A stretch of DNA of 64,000 bases from Calothrix sp. PCC 7103 (GCF_000331305.1 NZ_KB217483.1:1158356-1222355), one strand, 5' to 3'. Counted from the first letter of the stretch, positions 36,785 through 46,656 are shown. Notes: generated by a model not told the origin, from the letters alone. Numbers and translations are program-made.

Positions 36785-37942
36785 ATGTTAAATAAAATAC
36801 AAATAATCTTTGCGGCTAATGTATATGGGGCTGGAGATTTATTAGAAAATGCAGCGGCAGGCGCCAGTTCATTAGCAGATGGTTTTAACGAACTTTGGCA
36901 AGAAACCCTTGAGGGAGGGTTGTATGCTTCTCTGTGTAAGGTAGGAGTACTATTTGCAGTTGGTTCTCTTGCACTATTTATGGTGCAGTGGGGTAAACAA
37001 ATGCTCAACAGCGAAGAGCAGAGAGCATATAGCGAACTCATTTGGCCTTTGATAGTAGCACTGCTGCTTGCAAATAATGGCAAAGTATTGGCGAGCAGCA
37101 CTCTTGCCTTGAGAGAATACATCAATACTGTCAATAATTACGTTTTAGAATACACAGCAGCAGATGCGGATTTGAGGGCTGCTTATCAACAAGGAGTAGG
37201 ACAAGCTGCGGTCGAAGCTGCTGTAGGAAATGCTATTCAACAATGCCGTTCTGCTCAATTATCAAATGAAGAACAGATAGAATGTCTCAAGCGCGCGAAG
37301 GCTGAACTCGAAACCAAGTTTCCCGATATTTTTAAAGGAGATAAAGGGGGAGGAATTGGCGGTTGGGTACTGCAAGGACTAGATAAAATAGACCAAGCAG
37401 CTGCAGAAGCTGAGGAAGGTAGTAATCCGATTGAAGGGATTGCGAACAAACTAACCGCTGCATCTGGCGCCGCAATTGGCGCCGTCGTCGCTACTTTAAT
37501 TACTAGCATTTTACTTGCACTTAATAATGCTTACCAATGGGGAGTGGAACTAGCACTACTGCTAACAGCATTGATTGGTCCTTTGGCTGTAGGTGGTTCT
37601 CTAATGCCAGTTGGAAGTAAAGCAATTGTTGCATGGCTGACGGGATTTTTTACTGTTGCAATTGCAAAGCTTTCCTTCAACATAATTGTTGGTTTAGCTG
37701 GACAATTAATCGCTACATCTAAAGCCTCTCAACCAATGATTTTTCTTGCTTTTATCGGTATTGTGGCGCCGTTATTAGCAACTGGAATTGCTGCTGGGGG
37801 AGGACTTGCCGTGTTCACTCAAATCAGTAATAGCGCTCAGTGGGTAGGTAATGCGGTTGGTAGTGCAGTTGCAACTGGTGTATCCGGTGGTACGCAAATA
37901 GCTATATCCGCAGCCATTAAGAATATAGGGAATAAGAAGTAA
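36785..37942 (+). CDS. VirB6/TrbL-like polytopic membrane protein
   Basis: 385 residues. Hydrophobic segments lie at about 42-62 and 85-95, and from about 225 to 345 (AAIGAVVATLITSILLAL, LALLLTALIGPLAVGGSLM, AWLTGFFTVAIAKLSF, MIFLAFIGIVAPLLATGIAAGGGLAVF). The order and the Gly/Ala-rich C-terminal membrane part fit VirB6/TrbL, the inner-membrane channel component. It contains an unusual pair of GGCGCC sites 11 bases apart near 37467-37483. Confidence 0.65.
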   Translation: MLNKIQIIFAANVYGAGDLLENAAAGASSLADGFNELWQETLEGGLYASLCKVGVLFAVGSLALFMVQWGKQMLNSEEQRAYSELIWPLIVALLLANNGKVLASSTLALREYINTVNNYVLEYTAADADLRAAYQQGVGQAAVEAAVGNAIQQCRSAQLSNEEQIECLKRAKAELETKFPDIFKGDKGGGIGGWVLQGLDKIDQAAAEAEEGSNPIEGIANKLTAASGAAIGAVVATLITSILLALNNAYQWGVELALLLTALIGPLAVGGSLMPVGSKAIVAWLTGFFTVAIAKLSFNIIVGLAGQLIATSKASQPMIFLAFIGIVAPLLATGIAAGGGLAVFTQISNSAQWVGNAVGSAVATGVSGGTQIAISAAIKNIGNKK

Positions 37943-37956
37943 TTTCACTAATCGTT

Positions 37957-38751
37957 ATGTTACAAGCAAAATTCAAATCTAAGAAAAATACACCAAGAGA
38001 ATCACTACGCCTGCTAAGTTCTGGGGAATCAGTTTCTAACCCTATTGCTATTGTGACAATCTCTTCCCTAGTATTAAACGCTTTATCCTTTCCCCTTCTA
38101 ATTGTTAATTACGGCGCCACTTCATCATTAGCTCGTAAAGAACCACCTTCTCTTGTACAGTTAGCAGATGGTAATACAGTCAATGTTAAAGGAGCAGATT
38201 CTAAAGAACGTACTCCAGAAGTTATTAAAACTTTCGTTAGTAACACTCTGGTCAAAATGTTTAATTGGAACGGATTATTAGAGTCTGTAGATGAAGCTGG
38301 AGAAATTACCAAAAAACCAGACCCAGGAGTACAAATCAAATTAAAAAAAGGTACTGGTAGGATACCAACTAAATCTTGGCAAGCAGCATTTGCTCTCTCA
38401 GAGCATGAAGATTTTCGGGTAAAGTTTCTACAAAAACTAGCAGAAATCACTCCTCCAGATGCCTTATCAGGAAGAGTACAAATTTCCTTACTTCCAACTC
38501 ATGTTAGCGAACCTATAAAAATAGGAGAAGACAAGTGGAAAGTTAATGTAGTCGCTACCCTCCTCACATTCAATACTAAGGGAAGTAATGAAGGTTCAGG
38601 TATAGCGTTTAACAAAACAATTACTGTAAAGGCAGTTACTCCACTGAAGTTTCCAGCAGATAGTACGGAGATTAACAAAGCAATTTATCTTGCTCGTAGT
38701 TCTGGTTTGGAAATTACTGAAATTACTGATTTAGATTTAGGAAGTAAATAA
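37957..38751 (+). CDS. Bitopic periplasmic protein, VirB8-like position
   Basis: 264 residues. A basic cytoplasmic N-terminus is followed by one membrane helix (about 29-51) and a periplasmic alpha/beta domain of about 200 residues (TPEVIKTFVSNTLVKMFNW; NKTITVKAVTPLKFP). This topology and position fit VirB8/TrbF-type assembly factors. No conserved residue pattern allows a firm assignment. It starts 14 bases after the VirB6-like gene. Confidence 0.5.
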   Translation: MLQAKFKSKKNTPRESLRLLSSGESVSNPIAIVTISSLVLNALSFPLLIVNYGATSSLARKEPPSLVQLADGNTVNVKGADSKERTPEVIKTFVSNTLVKMFNWNGLLESVDEAGEITKKPDPGVQIKLKKGTGRIPTKSWQAAFALSEHEDFRVKFLQKLAEITPPDALSGRVQISLLPTHVSEPIKIGEDKWKVNVVATLLTFNTKGSNEGSGIAFNKTITVKAVTPLKFPADSTEINKAIYLARSSGLEITEITDLDLGSK

Positions 38752-38775
38752 TGTATTGGTTAAGTTAAGAGGAAT

Positions 38776-38896
38776 GAACCACAAAGGACCCAAGGACACA
38801 AAGAAAGAATTGATGACATGGATTACTAGTTCTATGCCATAAAATTCAGGGTGTTGGATAAACGAACCGCAAAGAACGCGAAGGACGCAAAGAAAT
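38776..38896. repeat. Two GAACCRCAAAG...GGACRCAAAGAAA repeats
   Basis: About 33-base units at 38776-38808 and 38864-38896 with a third copy at 44726-44758. They share GAACC, CAAAG, AAGGAC and CAAAGAAA-type blocks. They are purine-rich, lie only between genes of the secretion cluster here, and match the dispersed repeats seen across cyanobacterial intergenic regions. Confidence 0.65.
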
Positions 38897-39073
38897 AATT
38901 AAGAATCATAGAACCTAGCAAAACTTATAACACAGACCATATAAAGGAAAGTTCATGTCATTAATTCTGGCTGGTTGGCGCCGGAAATAGAGCTTCTCCT
39001 ACTCTCTTCTCTGTGCCCTCTGCGTCTCTGTGGTAAAAATCTTTACTTTTAAAATTTATGACATTAACTACTA

Positions 39074-39160
39074 GTAGGTTGGTGTACGCTGCGCGTAACC
39101 CAACACCAATGTAAATCAACAACGATAATGTTGGGTTTCACTCCGTTACACCCAACCTAC
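39074..39160. repeat. 87-base inverted repeat (GTAGGTTGG...CCAACCTAC)
   Basis: Arms 39074-39105 and 39129-39160 pair over most of 32 bases (GTAGGTTGG...ACCCAACA against TGTTGGGT...CCAACCTAC) around a 23-base loop. Such GTTGGGTT/AACCCAAC palindromes are widespread in filamentous cyanobacteria. It lies 26 bases upstream of the VirB10-like gene and would form a strong RNA hairpin in its leader. Confidence 0.75.
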
Positions 39161-39185
39161 CATTTATATATATTAGGTATAAATT

Positions 39186-40853
39186 ATGACTTTAGAGACA
39201 AGCACCAAAGGTAACACAGTTAACAGCCTACTATTTATCGAGGATGATGACAATAATGTAGAAAATTCTGTACTTGAGAATAGCGATGTAGAGGAAGAAC
39301 AAGAAGACCCTGCGTTAGTACAAACGAAGCATTCGGTAATTAATTCTCCTTGGTCAAGATTTGGAGTGGTAGGGGGAAGTATTGGGGTAGTAGTATTGTT
39401 TATATTCCTGTTTCTTAATCCCATCATGAATGGAGACAAAGCTAAGAAAAAGGAAGAACTACAAGTTGCACAGGCTCCATCTGTAGAGGAGCAGAAAGAA
39501 ACCAAAAAAGATGGAGATATTTATGCTCAACTAGCATTACAAAGACAAGCGGAACAATTATCAAAACTTGGCGCCGAGTCAGAAAAAACTAAAATTGTTA
39601 AACCTGAGAGTAAAGAAACAATTAAGGCTAATACCAAGGATAATTCGCCCAATGTACCAAAACAAGTAGTAAGAAAAGAAACCTCTTTCTCGCAATTTCC
39701 AAGAAGGGTAGAAAGACTTGCAAAAGAACCACAAATTGTTCAACAACATGCCTCGTTACCAGCATTACCAGTAAAAACAGCTACACCTGCACCAAAACCC
39801 CAGGTTATGCCACGTCTCTCACCTCGCACCCAAACTGAGATTGCCAGTAAACCCATTGACCCTTTAGCAGAACTGGAAAAATTGCGAACACTGGGAAGTG
39901 CTGGGCAAATTTCTTACAGCGCGTCAGCAGATACAGAGAATAGTAATGATGCAGAAGATGCTGACTACACACCCAGACGTAGATCAAGCAGCAATAATTC
40001 TGGAACCAGGACAGAAGTAATTAGTAACACAGCTTCTCAAAATGTAGATAATACAGATGAAAATACAGAGATTGAGCGACTCTCTCCCCGGTGGACACCT
40101 GTAGCAGTTCAAGATGAGGAAGGCGCCGAACCAAGCGAAGAAGGTGAAGTTACTAATATCAAGCGTAATAAAGATTACTCGCCTCTGGAAGCAGGAATTA
40201 TTGAAGGTAGGGAAGAGCAGTATTTAGTAGTGGGAGAGTATACAACTGCTACCTTAAAGACTCCCCTAATTTGGGCGCCTTCTTCAGCGTCAAAATCCCA
40301 AATCAAGTTTGTTGCTCAACTTACTAAACCATTGATGAGCAACACTGGGGAAGTAGCGATTCCTGCTGACACGTTGCTAAGTATCGAAATGCAGGGAGTG
40401 GATTCATCTGGTAAAGCTAATGCTGTAGTTACCGCAATCCTCAAAGACGGTACTGAATACCCTGTTCCAAAAGGCGCCATCACAGTTTTGGGAGATGGAG
40501 CAAAACCCTTAATTGCCAAGCAGTATCACGATAAAGGTAAAGAAATCATGGGCATGGATGCTGGGATTGGGTTGATATCAGGATTGGCAAAGGTAGGTGA
40601 AATAGCCAACCAACTAGAAGTGGAAACTAGTATCTCCCAATCAAATGCAGGATTTAACAGCAGCCAAATCAGTCGCAGTCGCAATCGTTCTTTACTTGGT
40701 GCCTTCGCTCAAGGAGCATTTGGAACAATTGCAGAGCAGGTAAAACAACGAAATCAAAAAGCTATCGATGAAATTATGCGTCGTCCTAATATCTGGTTTG
40801 TCCCTCAAAACACCAAAATTACCATTCAAGTTAATCGCTCTCTACAACTATAA
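39186..40853 (+). CDS. virB10: VirB10/TrbI-like envelope-spanning protein
   Basis: 555 residues. An acidic cytoplasmic N-terminus (about 1-50), one membrane helix (about 59-80), a long Pro/Thr/Gln-rich disordered spacer (about 90-330), and a C-terminal beta-domain complete the chain. That domain carries LKTPLIWAPSSASKSQIKF, PADTLLSIEMQGVD and the closing RRPNIWFVPQNTKITIQV, all characteristic of TrbI/VirB10. It links the inner-membrane ATPases to the outer-membrane core complex. Confidence 0.8.
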   Translation: MTLETSTKGNTVNSLLFIEDDDNNVENSVLENSDVEEEQEDPALVQTKHSVINSPWSRFGVVGGSIGVVVLFIFLFLNPIMNGDKAKKKEELQVAQAPSVEEQKETKKDGDIYAQLALQRQAEQLSKLGAESEKTKIVKPESKETIKANTKDNSPNVPKQVVRKETSFSQFPRRVERLAKEPQIVQQHASLPALPVKTATPAPKPQVMPRLSPRTQTEIASKPIDPLAELEKLRTLGSAGQISYSASADTENSNDAEDADYTPRRRSSSNNSGTRTEVISNTASQNVDNTDENTEIERLSPRWTPVAVQDEEGAEPSEEGEVTNIKRNKDYSPLEAGIIEGREEQYLVVGEYTTATLKTPLIWAPSSASKSQIKFVAQLTKPLMSNTGEVAIPADTLLSIEMQGVDSSGKANAVVTAILKDGTEYPVPKGAITVLGDGAKPLIAKQYHDKGKEIMGMDAGIGLISGLAKVGEIANQLEVETSISQSNAGFNSSQISRSRNRSLLGAFAQGAFGTIAEQVKQRNQKAIDEIMRRPNIWFVPQNTKITIQVNRSLQL

Positions 40854-40858
40854 AGTTA

Positions 40859-41668
40859 ATGAACAAAACTTTTTGGCTATCTCTAGGTATAGCATCATCT
40901 CTACTGACTGCTATCCCATCCTATGCGTTATCACCAGTAGAAAAAACACCTGTAAATAATACAAAACAGTCTGTTCGCACTATCCCTCAAAGCAAAGCCA
41001 CTGGAACATCAGCAGAGTTACAAACAGTTCAAATATGGGCAGGACATGGTGTTTCAATCTCGTTTTATGAGACTGATGAAACTATTAAACGAGTATGGTT
41101 AGACGACCCCTCCCGCATCCTTATAGATGTTGACGGTTGTTTGGAGGGTTTATCAAACTCCAATTGCAGAAACTCAGGCGCCGGACTTATTCACCTGAGA
41201 CAAATTAATCCTGTAAAAATTCCTGGGATACCCGTTGCTACCAACGGCGCGCATCTCACAGTAGTTACCCAAAACAAAAATGGAGAGCGCAAAATCTATA
41301 ACTTCCGTGTAGTAATGGGCAAAGGTAGTCCACAATACAGTTCTATCCAAATTACCCCTGATGTCACCCAAAAAGAAGCGGCGCCACCAGATTCTATAAT
41401 TGTCGCCACTATTTCGAGGGGAATACAAGTGGCAGCAGAGAAACGGTGGATAACTCCGAGCAATCCCCTGTGGCAAAAATTACAGAATTTGGTGCAGGAG
41501 TTAGAGTCAGGTAAAAACCTCACTGGCGCCGTACAAAGTAGTGGTGTTTCCTCTAAGCTTGCAGAGCGCTTGTTACAACTGGGAACTGAGCCAACTCCTA
41601 CTCAACAAAAAATTAAACCTGCCCTACACAGATCAACTCAACAAGTTTTAAGATATCATAATAATTAA
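40859..41668 (+). CDS. Exported protein, VirB9/TrbG-like position
   Basis: 269 residues with a signal peptide (about 1-24, TAIPSYALS). A beta-rich domain follows (VQIWAGHGVSISFYETDE, VWLDDPSRILIDVDG, HLTVVTQNKNGERKIYNF). The C-terminal third is helical (QKLQNLVQELESG). It starts five bases after the VirB10-like stop. VirB9 is the usual partner of VirB10; the beta domain and export signal fit, but the assignment rests mainly on position. Confidence 0.5.
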   Translation: MNKTFWLSLGIASSLLTAIPSYALSPVEKTPVNNTKQSVRTIPQSKATGTSAELQTVQIWAGHGVSISFYETDETIKRVWLDDPSRILIDVDGCLEGLSNSNCRNSGAGLIHLRQINPVKIPGIPVATNGAHLTVVTQNKNGERKIYNFRVVMGKGSPQYSSIQITPDVTQKEAAPPDSIIVATISRGIQVAAEKRWITPSNPLWQKLQNLVQELESGKNLTGAVQSSGVSSKLAERLLQLGTEPTPTQQKIKPALHRSTQQVLRYHNN

Positions 41669-41677
41669 GTTGTAATT

Positions 41678-42934
41678 ATGTCTTTCAATCGTAATAATCA
41701 AAATAATGGCTCAAATCCTAACACCAATCTTAAAAAATGGATGTTATTCGGGTTATTAACAAGTTTAGCAATGCATGGATTTGTTGCCTTTCGTCCTGAT
41801 AATTTACTAGGTTATTTATTAGTTTCTCAACCAGCAGTAGCAACACCAGTACCCAAGACTAACACTATTACTACTAAATACATCAACAACGCTCCAGTTC
41901 CTGACTGGCAAAATATTACCTTTAAATCATTCGTTTTCTCCAGTCCTGGCAGAGTAGAACTGCCCAAAGCCAAAATTCCTGGGTACAAGTCAGTAAGAAC
42001 TTGGAAAGCAGGACAAAGTTTAGATGAGGTAATGGAATTAGGAGATTTTGAGAATGTATTTAATTTAGAGGATTTTAGTTTAAGGGACATTGAACAGTTG
42101 AGCGGTAATTACCTCAAAAATCTCAAGTTGTCAGATTTTAGGTTGATTAAATGGCAGACAGTACCTGAAATAACAAAAGCCATTCCTAAGTTAGCTAATG
42201 TATATTTGGAGGATGTACCTGTTATTAAAAATTTAATAGAGAATAAATTAGGAATTCAAGTTACAACTAATCAAACAATTGGACAGTTTATAAACAATTA
42301 CCCTGAGTTAAAAGATATTGAGTTAGGAGAAATTAATTTATCTAGTTATAAACTTACCTCAATCCCTGGAATTGAGAACACTGCTCTCAAAAACTTTACT
42401 AACTGGCAGAACACAACTATTTCCAGAGTACCTGGCCTTAATCGAGTAACATTCAACAATTTTCCCAATGTTCCAATGCTCCAAGGGAATATTACAGGGA
42501 AAGTAGACTTGGCTTTGAAGGAAGTAGAAAACAGAAGGCAGCGTTCTATCAGCGGTTCATATAAAGAAGGATTTAATGTCCCATGTACCAAAAATTGCGC
42601 TCATATAGAACTATCAGGTGCAGGACGAATAACTGGCGCCCAATGGATGAGCGGCAAGTTTCAAGAAGTCAAAGGTGGATTTGGGGTTTTAGGTAAACTT
42701 AATGGTGGTAAGGAACCGACAGGAAGACACCCTTTTGGTAAGAGTTTTAAGCAAGTAGTGTGGAATATTGACGAAGCTTCAGGAACTGCAACAACAGCGA
42801 TGTTCTTTCGTATTTGCAAACGCGGGGGTTGGGTAGATTTGGGCTGTTCTCCCTACTTTATAGGACCCTTCCCATTTTTCGCTTACCAAGAAAAGTCTCC
42901 CATTTTTATCGGTACTCCCCTCAAAGTTCCTTAA
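41678..42934 (+). CDS. Exported protein of unknown function specific to the secretion cluster
   Basis: 418 residues. An N-terminal anchor (about 20-50) precedes a Leu/Asn-rich region with short irregular repeats (DFSLRDIEQLSGNYL, LKLSDFRLIKW, ELKDIELGEINLSSYKL). The C-terminal domain is rich in Cys, Gly and aromatic residues (VPCTKNCAHIELSG; RICKRGGWVDLGCSPYFIG), with four cysteines that could form disulphides. It lies nine bases after the VirB9-like gene and 15 before VirD4. It has no counterpart in the model VirB cluster; a surface adhesin or pilus-tip role is possible. Confidence 0.6.
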   Translation: MSFNRNNQNNGSNPNTNLKKWMLFGLLTSLAMHGFVAFRPDNLLGYLLVSQPAVATPVPKTNTITTKYINNAPVPDWQNITFKSFVFSSPGRVELPKAKIPGYKSVRTWKAGQSLDEVMELGDFENVFNLEDFSLRDIEQLSGNYLKNLKLSDFRLIKWQTVPEITKAIPKLANVYLEDVPVIKNLIENKLGIQVTTNQTIGQFINNYPELKDIELGEINLSSYKLTSIPGIENTALKNFTNWQNTTISRVPGLNRVTFNNFPNVPMLQGNITGKVDLALKEVENRRQRSISGSYKEGFNVPCTKNCAHIELSGAGRITGAQWMSGKFQEVKGGFGVLGKLNGGKEPTGRHPFGKSFKQVVWNIDEASGTATTAMFFRICKRGGWVDLGCSPYFIGPFPFFAYQEKSPIFIGTPLKVP

Positions 42935-42949
42935 ATTTTAGTCGTTATA

Positions 42950-44671
42950 ATGAGCGAAACTCAAACGGTTCACGAAGCCAAAAATATTGATTTACCAATC
43001 GGTAGTTATATCAACCACTTTCTCTCACCTAATGGATTAGCATTGGTAGGATGCTTAGTGGGAGCGCTAGCACTACACATACTGTCTGGTCATAAAAAGG
43101 GAAAACTGGCTACTAGTTACTTTGGTGGGTGGAGAGAAACACGAACGGCAAGGAAAAAAGCTCTCAAACAAATTGAAAACCCCAAATATGATAGTGCTTC
43201 TCTATACATTGGCAAGCATAAATTTAAAGGCAGAAAAGATTCAGCAGGTAGTAGCAGATTACTATATATTACGGATGTGCAGAGGGGTACTGCTGTAGTT
43301 GGCGCCCCAGGTAGCGGTAAATCATTTTCGGCTATTAATCCAATGATTTACTCTGCCATTGACCAAGGTTTTCCCATCGTTTTATATGACTTTAAATATC
43401 CAACACAAGCCAAAGTTGCCAGCTACGCCAAAAAGATGGGTTACAAAGTACATGTGTTTGCACCAGGTTTTCCCGAAAGCGAAGTCTGTAACCCCTTAGA
43501 CTTCTTACGAGATGCCACCGATGCTGAAACAGCCCGTCAGTTAGCTACTGTCATCAATAAAAATTTCAAAATGATGGCATCGAGCAATGAGGATGCTTTT
43601 TTTGGTCCTGCGGGCGACCAGTTGACAGAAGCTATTTTGATGCTCACCAAACAAACGCAGTATCCAGATATCATGACTGCTGCTGCTATTCTCAGTAGCG
43701 AACGTATGGTAGAGCGTTTGATGGCAGCTAACCTCAACCCGTGGATTAAAATTTCCTTTGGTCAACTGTTCAGTTCTGCTGGGAGCGAAAAAACTATTGC
43801 TGGTATCGCTGGTACTGCCAGTTTAATGTTTACCCGCTTCATGAAAAAGAATACTTTAGGGTGTTTTGTAGGTAAAACTACCCTCCCTCTAGATATCAAG
43901 GGTAAGCAGATGGTTATCTTTGGATTGGACAGAGAACGGAGAGATGCGGTTGGTCCTCTATTATGTAGTATATTGCACATGACTGTTGCCCGTGCCATTG
44001 CCAAAAAACGTAAAGACCCTCTTGTAGTTGTCCTTGATGAAGTACCGTCCCTATACCTCCCAGACCTTTTTAAATGGCTCAACGAATCACGCAGTGAAGG
44101 ATTCTGCGGTATCCTTGGTTGGCAGAACATGGGACAGCTAGAGAAATACTATGGCAAAGAAGTAGCTAAAACAATGTTAGGCGCCTGTGGTACCAAGTTT
44201 ATTTTTAATCCTGGGGAAGAAGAATCCGCGCGTCTGTTTAGCGCTTACCTGGGGGATGAAGAGATTAGGTACAAGCAGAAATCGAAAAGTACTGGGGGAG
44301 GTAAAACAAGTACTTCAGTATCAGACCAGGAAAAAACGCGGAAGTTGTTTGAACCAGCGCAATTTTTAAAGCTACCTGCGGGTAAGTGTGTATTTATTAA
44401 CCCAGCGTATTCTAATAGAAATGAAGCTTCTGTACCCTTATTAAAAGCGATTAAGGTTCCAAAAGTTATTATTAATATTGAAAAAGAAAATGATGCTGGG
44501 TGGGAAAAATTAATAGTAAAGTTGACTAAGAAAAGTACTCAGAGGCGCCCTACTCAACAAGATTTGGATAAGCGAGTCGCGGAAGTGGATAAGTTATTCC
44601 CTGTACCTCAGAAGCCTGTACAAGCGGGGGCTGTGCCTTTACCTGTAGATGCATATAAAGGGTTTTTCTAA
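42950..44671 (+). CDS. virD4: VirD4/TraG-type coupling ATPase
   Basis: 573 residues. One N-terminal membrane helix (about 28-50) is followed by the motor domain. Walker A is GAPGSGKS (about 118-125) and Walker B VVVLDEVPSLY (about 359-369). LNESRSEGFCGILGWQNMGQL gives the Gln-motif in the expected place after Walker B. KLPAGKCVFINP-type tail segments are typical of TraG/TraD. VirD4 brings relaxase-DNA substrate to the channel. No relaxase gene is visible in the window, so the substrate must come from elsewhere. Confidence 0.82.
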   Translation: MSETQTVHEAKNIDLPIGSYINHFLSPNGLALVGCLVGALALHILSGHKKGKLATSYFGGWRETRTARKKALKQIENPKYDSASLYIGKHKFKGRKDSAGSSRLLYITDVQRGTAVVGAPGSGKSFSAINPMIYSAIDQGFPIVLYDFKYPTQAKVASYAKKMGYKVHVFAPGFPESEVCNPLDFLRDATDAETARQLATVINKNFKMMASSNEDAFFGPAGDQLTEAILMLTKQTQYPDIMTAAAILSSERMVERLMAANLNPWIKISFGQLFSSAGSEKTIAGIAGTASLMFTRFMKKNTLGCFVGKTTLPLDIKGKQMVIFGLDRERRDAVGPLLCSILHMTVARAIAKKRKDPLVVVLDEVPSLYLPDLFKWLNESRSEGFCGILGWQNMGQLEKYYGKEVAKTMLGACGTKFIFNPGEEESARLFSAYLGDEEIRYKQKSKSTGGGKTSTSVSDQEKTRKLFEPAQFLKLPAGKCVFINPAYSNRNEASVPLLKAIKVPKVIINIEKENDAGWEKLIVKLTKKSTQRRPTQQDLDKRVAEVDKLFPVPQKPVQAGAVPLPVDAYKGFF

Positions 44672-44725
44672 CTAAAAGTTGATATGGTATTCGTAATTTG
44701 TTTGCGGAAGTGATGTTTTTACAAC

Positions 44726-44758
44726 GAACCGCAAAGGGCGCAAAGGACACAAAGGAAG
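44726..44758. repeat. Third copy of the GAACCGCAAAG-type repeat
   Basis: Matches the units at 38776 and 38864. It lies between the VirD4 gene and the 614-residue gene. Confidence 0.6.
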
Positions 44759-44811
44759 AGAAGAAAGATTTTGTAAATAAAATGTAATTTTGAATAATTT
44801 AATCTACTACA

Positions 44812-46656
44812 ATGTTTGATGAAAGAGCAACCCAAGTAGGCATATATTACCAAAGAGCAGTTGAAAACACAATTGATAATCTTAAGGAGATAGGCTTTTC
44901 TATAAAAGATTTGATAGCAGCAATTATTGAAAAAGCTTTTGATAAATTTAAGAAAGAAAAGGTATCTGAGGTCGAGATACAGATTGATAGCGAGAAATTT
45001 CGACTTGTACCAGATGAGGAATGCTCAGGGGCTTGGAAATGGGAATCAGCCCAGATGACAGATTTTCAAGCACAGGATGTAGCAAGAAAATTGATGACAG
45101 AAAAAGTAGAGACAACAAGAGAAGCGGAAGATGTTAATAAAGCTGAGAAAAATTCATTAACCGTTACTGCTACAACTGAGTCTGGAGAGAAGCTTGTAGT
45201 ATATAACCTAGATAGTAAAGGGCAATGCCTTACAAACTTAGTGACAGAAAATTTAAATACTGAAGAAATAATTGATGCAGCACAACAGCTAATTAATCGT
45301 AATCTATCATCGGCAGCAGAAGATAAATCGGCACCACTACCCAAAGTGGAAACACAGAGAGGCGCCGACATAGCGACTGAGGAAGAAACTAACAAACCTA
45401 AGCGTCAATTAGCGTCTCAATATATTGATGAAGTGCCATCCCCCAAAGAAGTCACTTCTCAAACCAATAAAAACTGGGTTAGGGAGGTTGAAGTACCCAT
45501 AAAGCAACCTATGGCGAACAGCCGCGCGGAGCATAAACGTCAACAACAAGAAGACGCTAGCATTGCCAAAGCTGCAAAGGAAATCCTCAAGACTTATGGA
45601 GAAACCTTACCTGATGGTAGTAAAATCTACAAAAGCGATGCGCTTGTGATTCAGCAGCAAGGGGATAAGTACAGCATTCATAGGCGCTGTGATGAACTTA
45701 CTAACTTTGCTAATCCCCTTATGGAGTTTACTCAAAACTCTAAAGGTGAAATAAAAATCAAAACTCCTTCTACACAAATGCTGTCAGTAGAAAGACATGA
45801 GTTTCTAATGGTGGGAGAGAGATTAGAGACTGGTAAGAAACTACCTCAATTGGCGAGCTTAGATCTAAGAGATGTTGCGAATAATCTTGGTTCTCTCGCC
45901 CCTGCTGGCACTTTCAAAACACTAGAAAGTTTTAGAGAAACTGAGATGTTGGGATTGCTAAATTCGGCATTGCAAAAAGCCAACACAGATACTCTGACTG
46001 TGGGAGAATACACTATTTCCAGAGCTAGAGATGCCGAAGTAGGAAAAGCAAATCTCTCTCTTCACAAAATAGCAGAAAGTGGGGAAAGGAGAGAATTATT
46101 ATCTTTTACACTGCAAAAAACGGATGCAGGACTAATTAAGCAAGTAGACAAACTGAGTATTAGCGATTGGGATTTAGCTCAGTTAAAATTTATTTCAGAA
46201 AATGCCAAAGCTTTTGATATAGGTAAAACTTTTACCAATAAAACAGGAGAACAACAGCAGTCTAATAAGTCTGTTTCTGAAATTAAAGTCCCTCTCCACC
46301 CCGCAATTGCAGATGCTTGGAACCAGTTAAATGCTCTCGATGATTCTAAGTGGCATCCTGATATAAAACAAGAGAATGAGCGAATCAAACAAGATTTACA
46401 AGGTTTTGATGGAAAACTATCTATTGGTGAGCAGAGGGAATTGTATTTCCAAATTTTAGCTCAACAGAGGTTAGACTCCTCCACCGAACAAATCGAAATA
46501 CCGCCACTTAAAGAAATAATCAAAAACCTGCTTTCTTGGCGCCAGGAAGATATATCAAATAAGTACACCCCCAAAGAATATATTCCCATAGCACAAGAAA
46601 TAAGCGCTAACAAAAATTACGATAGCTCCAAAAGTAAAGCTGAATTATCTCTTTAA
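44812..46656 (+). CDS. Large hydrophilic protein, last gene of the secretion cluster
   Basis: 614 residues, charged and mostly helical with long disordered segments. No signal peptide or membrane helix. The segment EVEIQIDSEKFRLVPDEEC is repeated in style at about 260-300 (KIYKSDALVIQQQGDKYSIHR) and 400-450 (EYTISRARDAEV...). This suggests several copies of a small beta-domain that reads a stored value. I do not recognise the family. Its position after VirD4 suggests a transfer accessory factor or a substrate protein. Confidence 0.55.
   Translation: MFDERATQVGIYYQRAVENTIDNLKEIGFSIKDLIAAIIEKAFDKFKKEKVSEVEIQIDSEKFRLVPDEECSGAWKWESAQMTDFQAQDVARKLMTEKVETTREAEDVNKAEKNSLTVTATTESGEKLVVYNLDSKGQCLTNLVTENLNTEEIIDAAQQLINRNLSSAAEDKSAPLPKVETQRGADIATEEETNKPKRQLASQYIDEVPSPKEVTSQTNKNWVREVEVPIKQPMANSRAEHKRQQQEDASIAKAAKEILKTYGETLPDGSKIYKSDALVIQQQGDKYSIHRRCDELTNFANPLMEFTQNSKGEIKIKTPSTQMLSVERHEFLMVGERLETGKKLPQLASLDLRDVANNLGSLAPAGTFKTLESFRETEMLGLLNSALQKANTDTLTVGEYTISRARDAEVGKANLSLHKIAESGERRELLSFTLQKTDAGLIKQVDKLSISDWDLAQLKFISENAKAFDIGKTFTNKTGEQQQSNKSVSEIKVPLHPAIADAWNQLNALDDSKWHPDIKQENERIKQDLQGFDGKLSIGEQRELYFQILAQQRLDSSTEQIEIPPLKEIIKNLLSWRQEDISNKYTPKEYIPIAQEISANKNYDSSKSKAELSL

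Larger units (their letters stand above)
38752..39185. other. Repeat-rich gap inside the secretion cluster
   Basis: About 430 bases without a gene. They hold two AACCRCAAAG-type repeats, a CTCTGTGCCCTCTGCGTCTC segment typical of dispersed cyanobacterial repeats (also at 36685-36710), and a long inverted repeat. A GGCGCC site lies near 38979. Confidence 0.6.

Noticed and set aside
36778-37134. 118-codon antisense frame
   Set aside because: Shadow of the VirB6-like gene caused by its codon bias.
39074-39160. Rho-independent terminator before the VirB10-like gene
   Set aside because: The hairpin is long and imperfect with a 23-base loop and no T-tract; it fits a dispersed cyanobacterial palindrome better.
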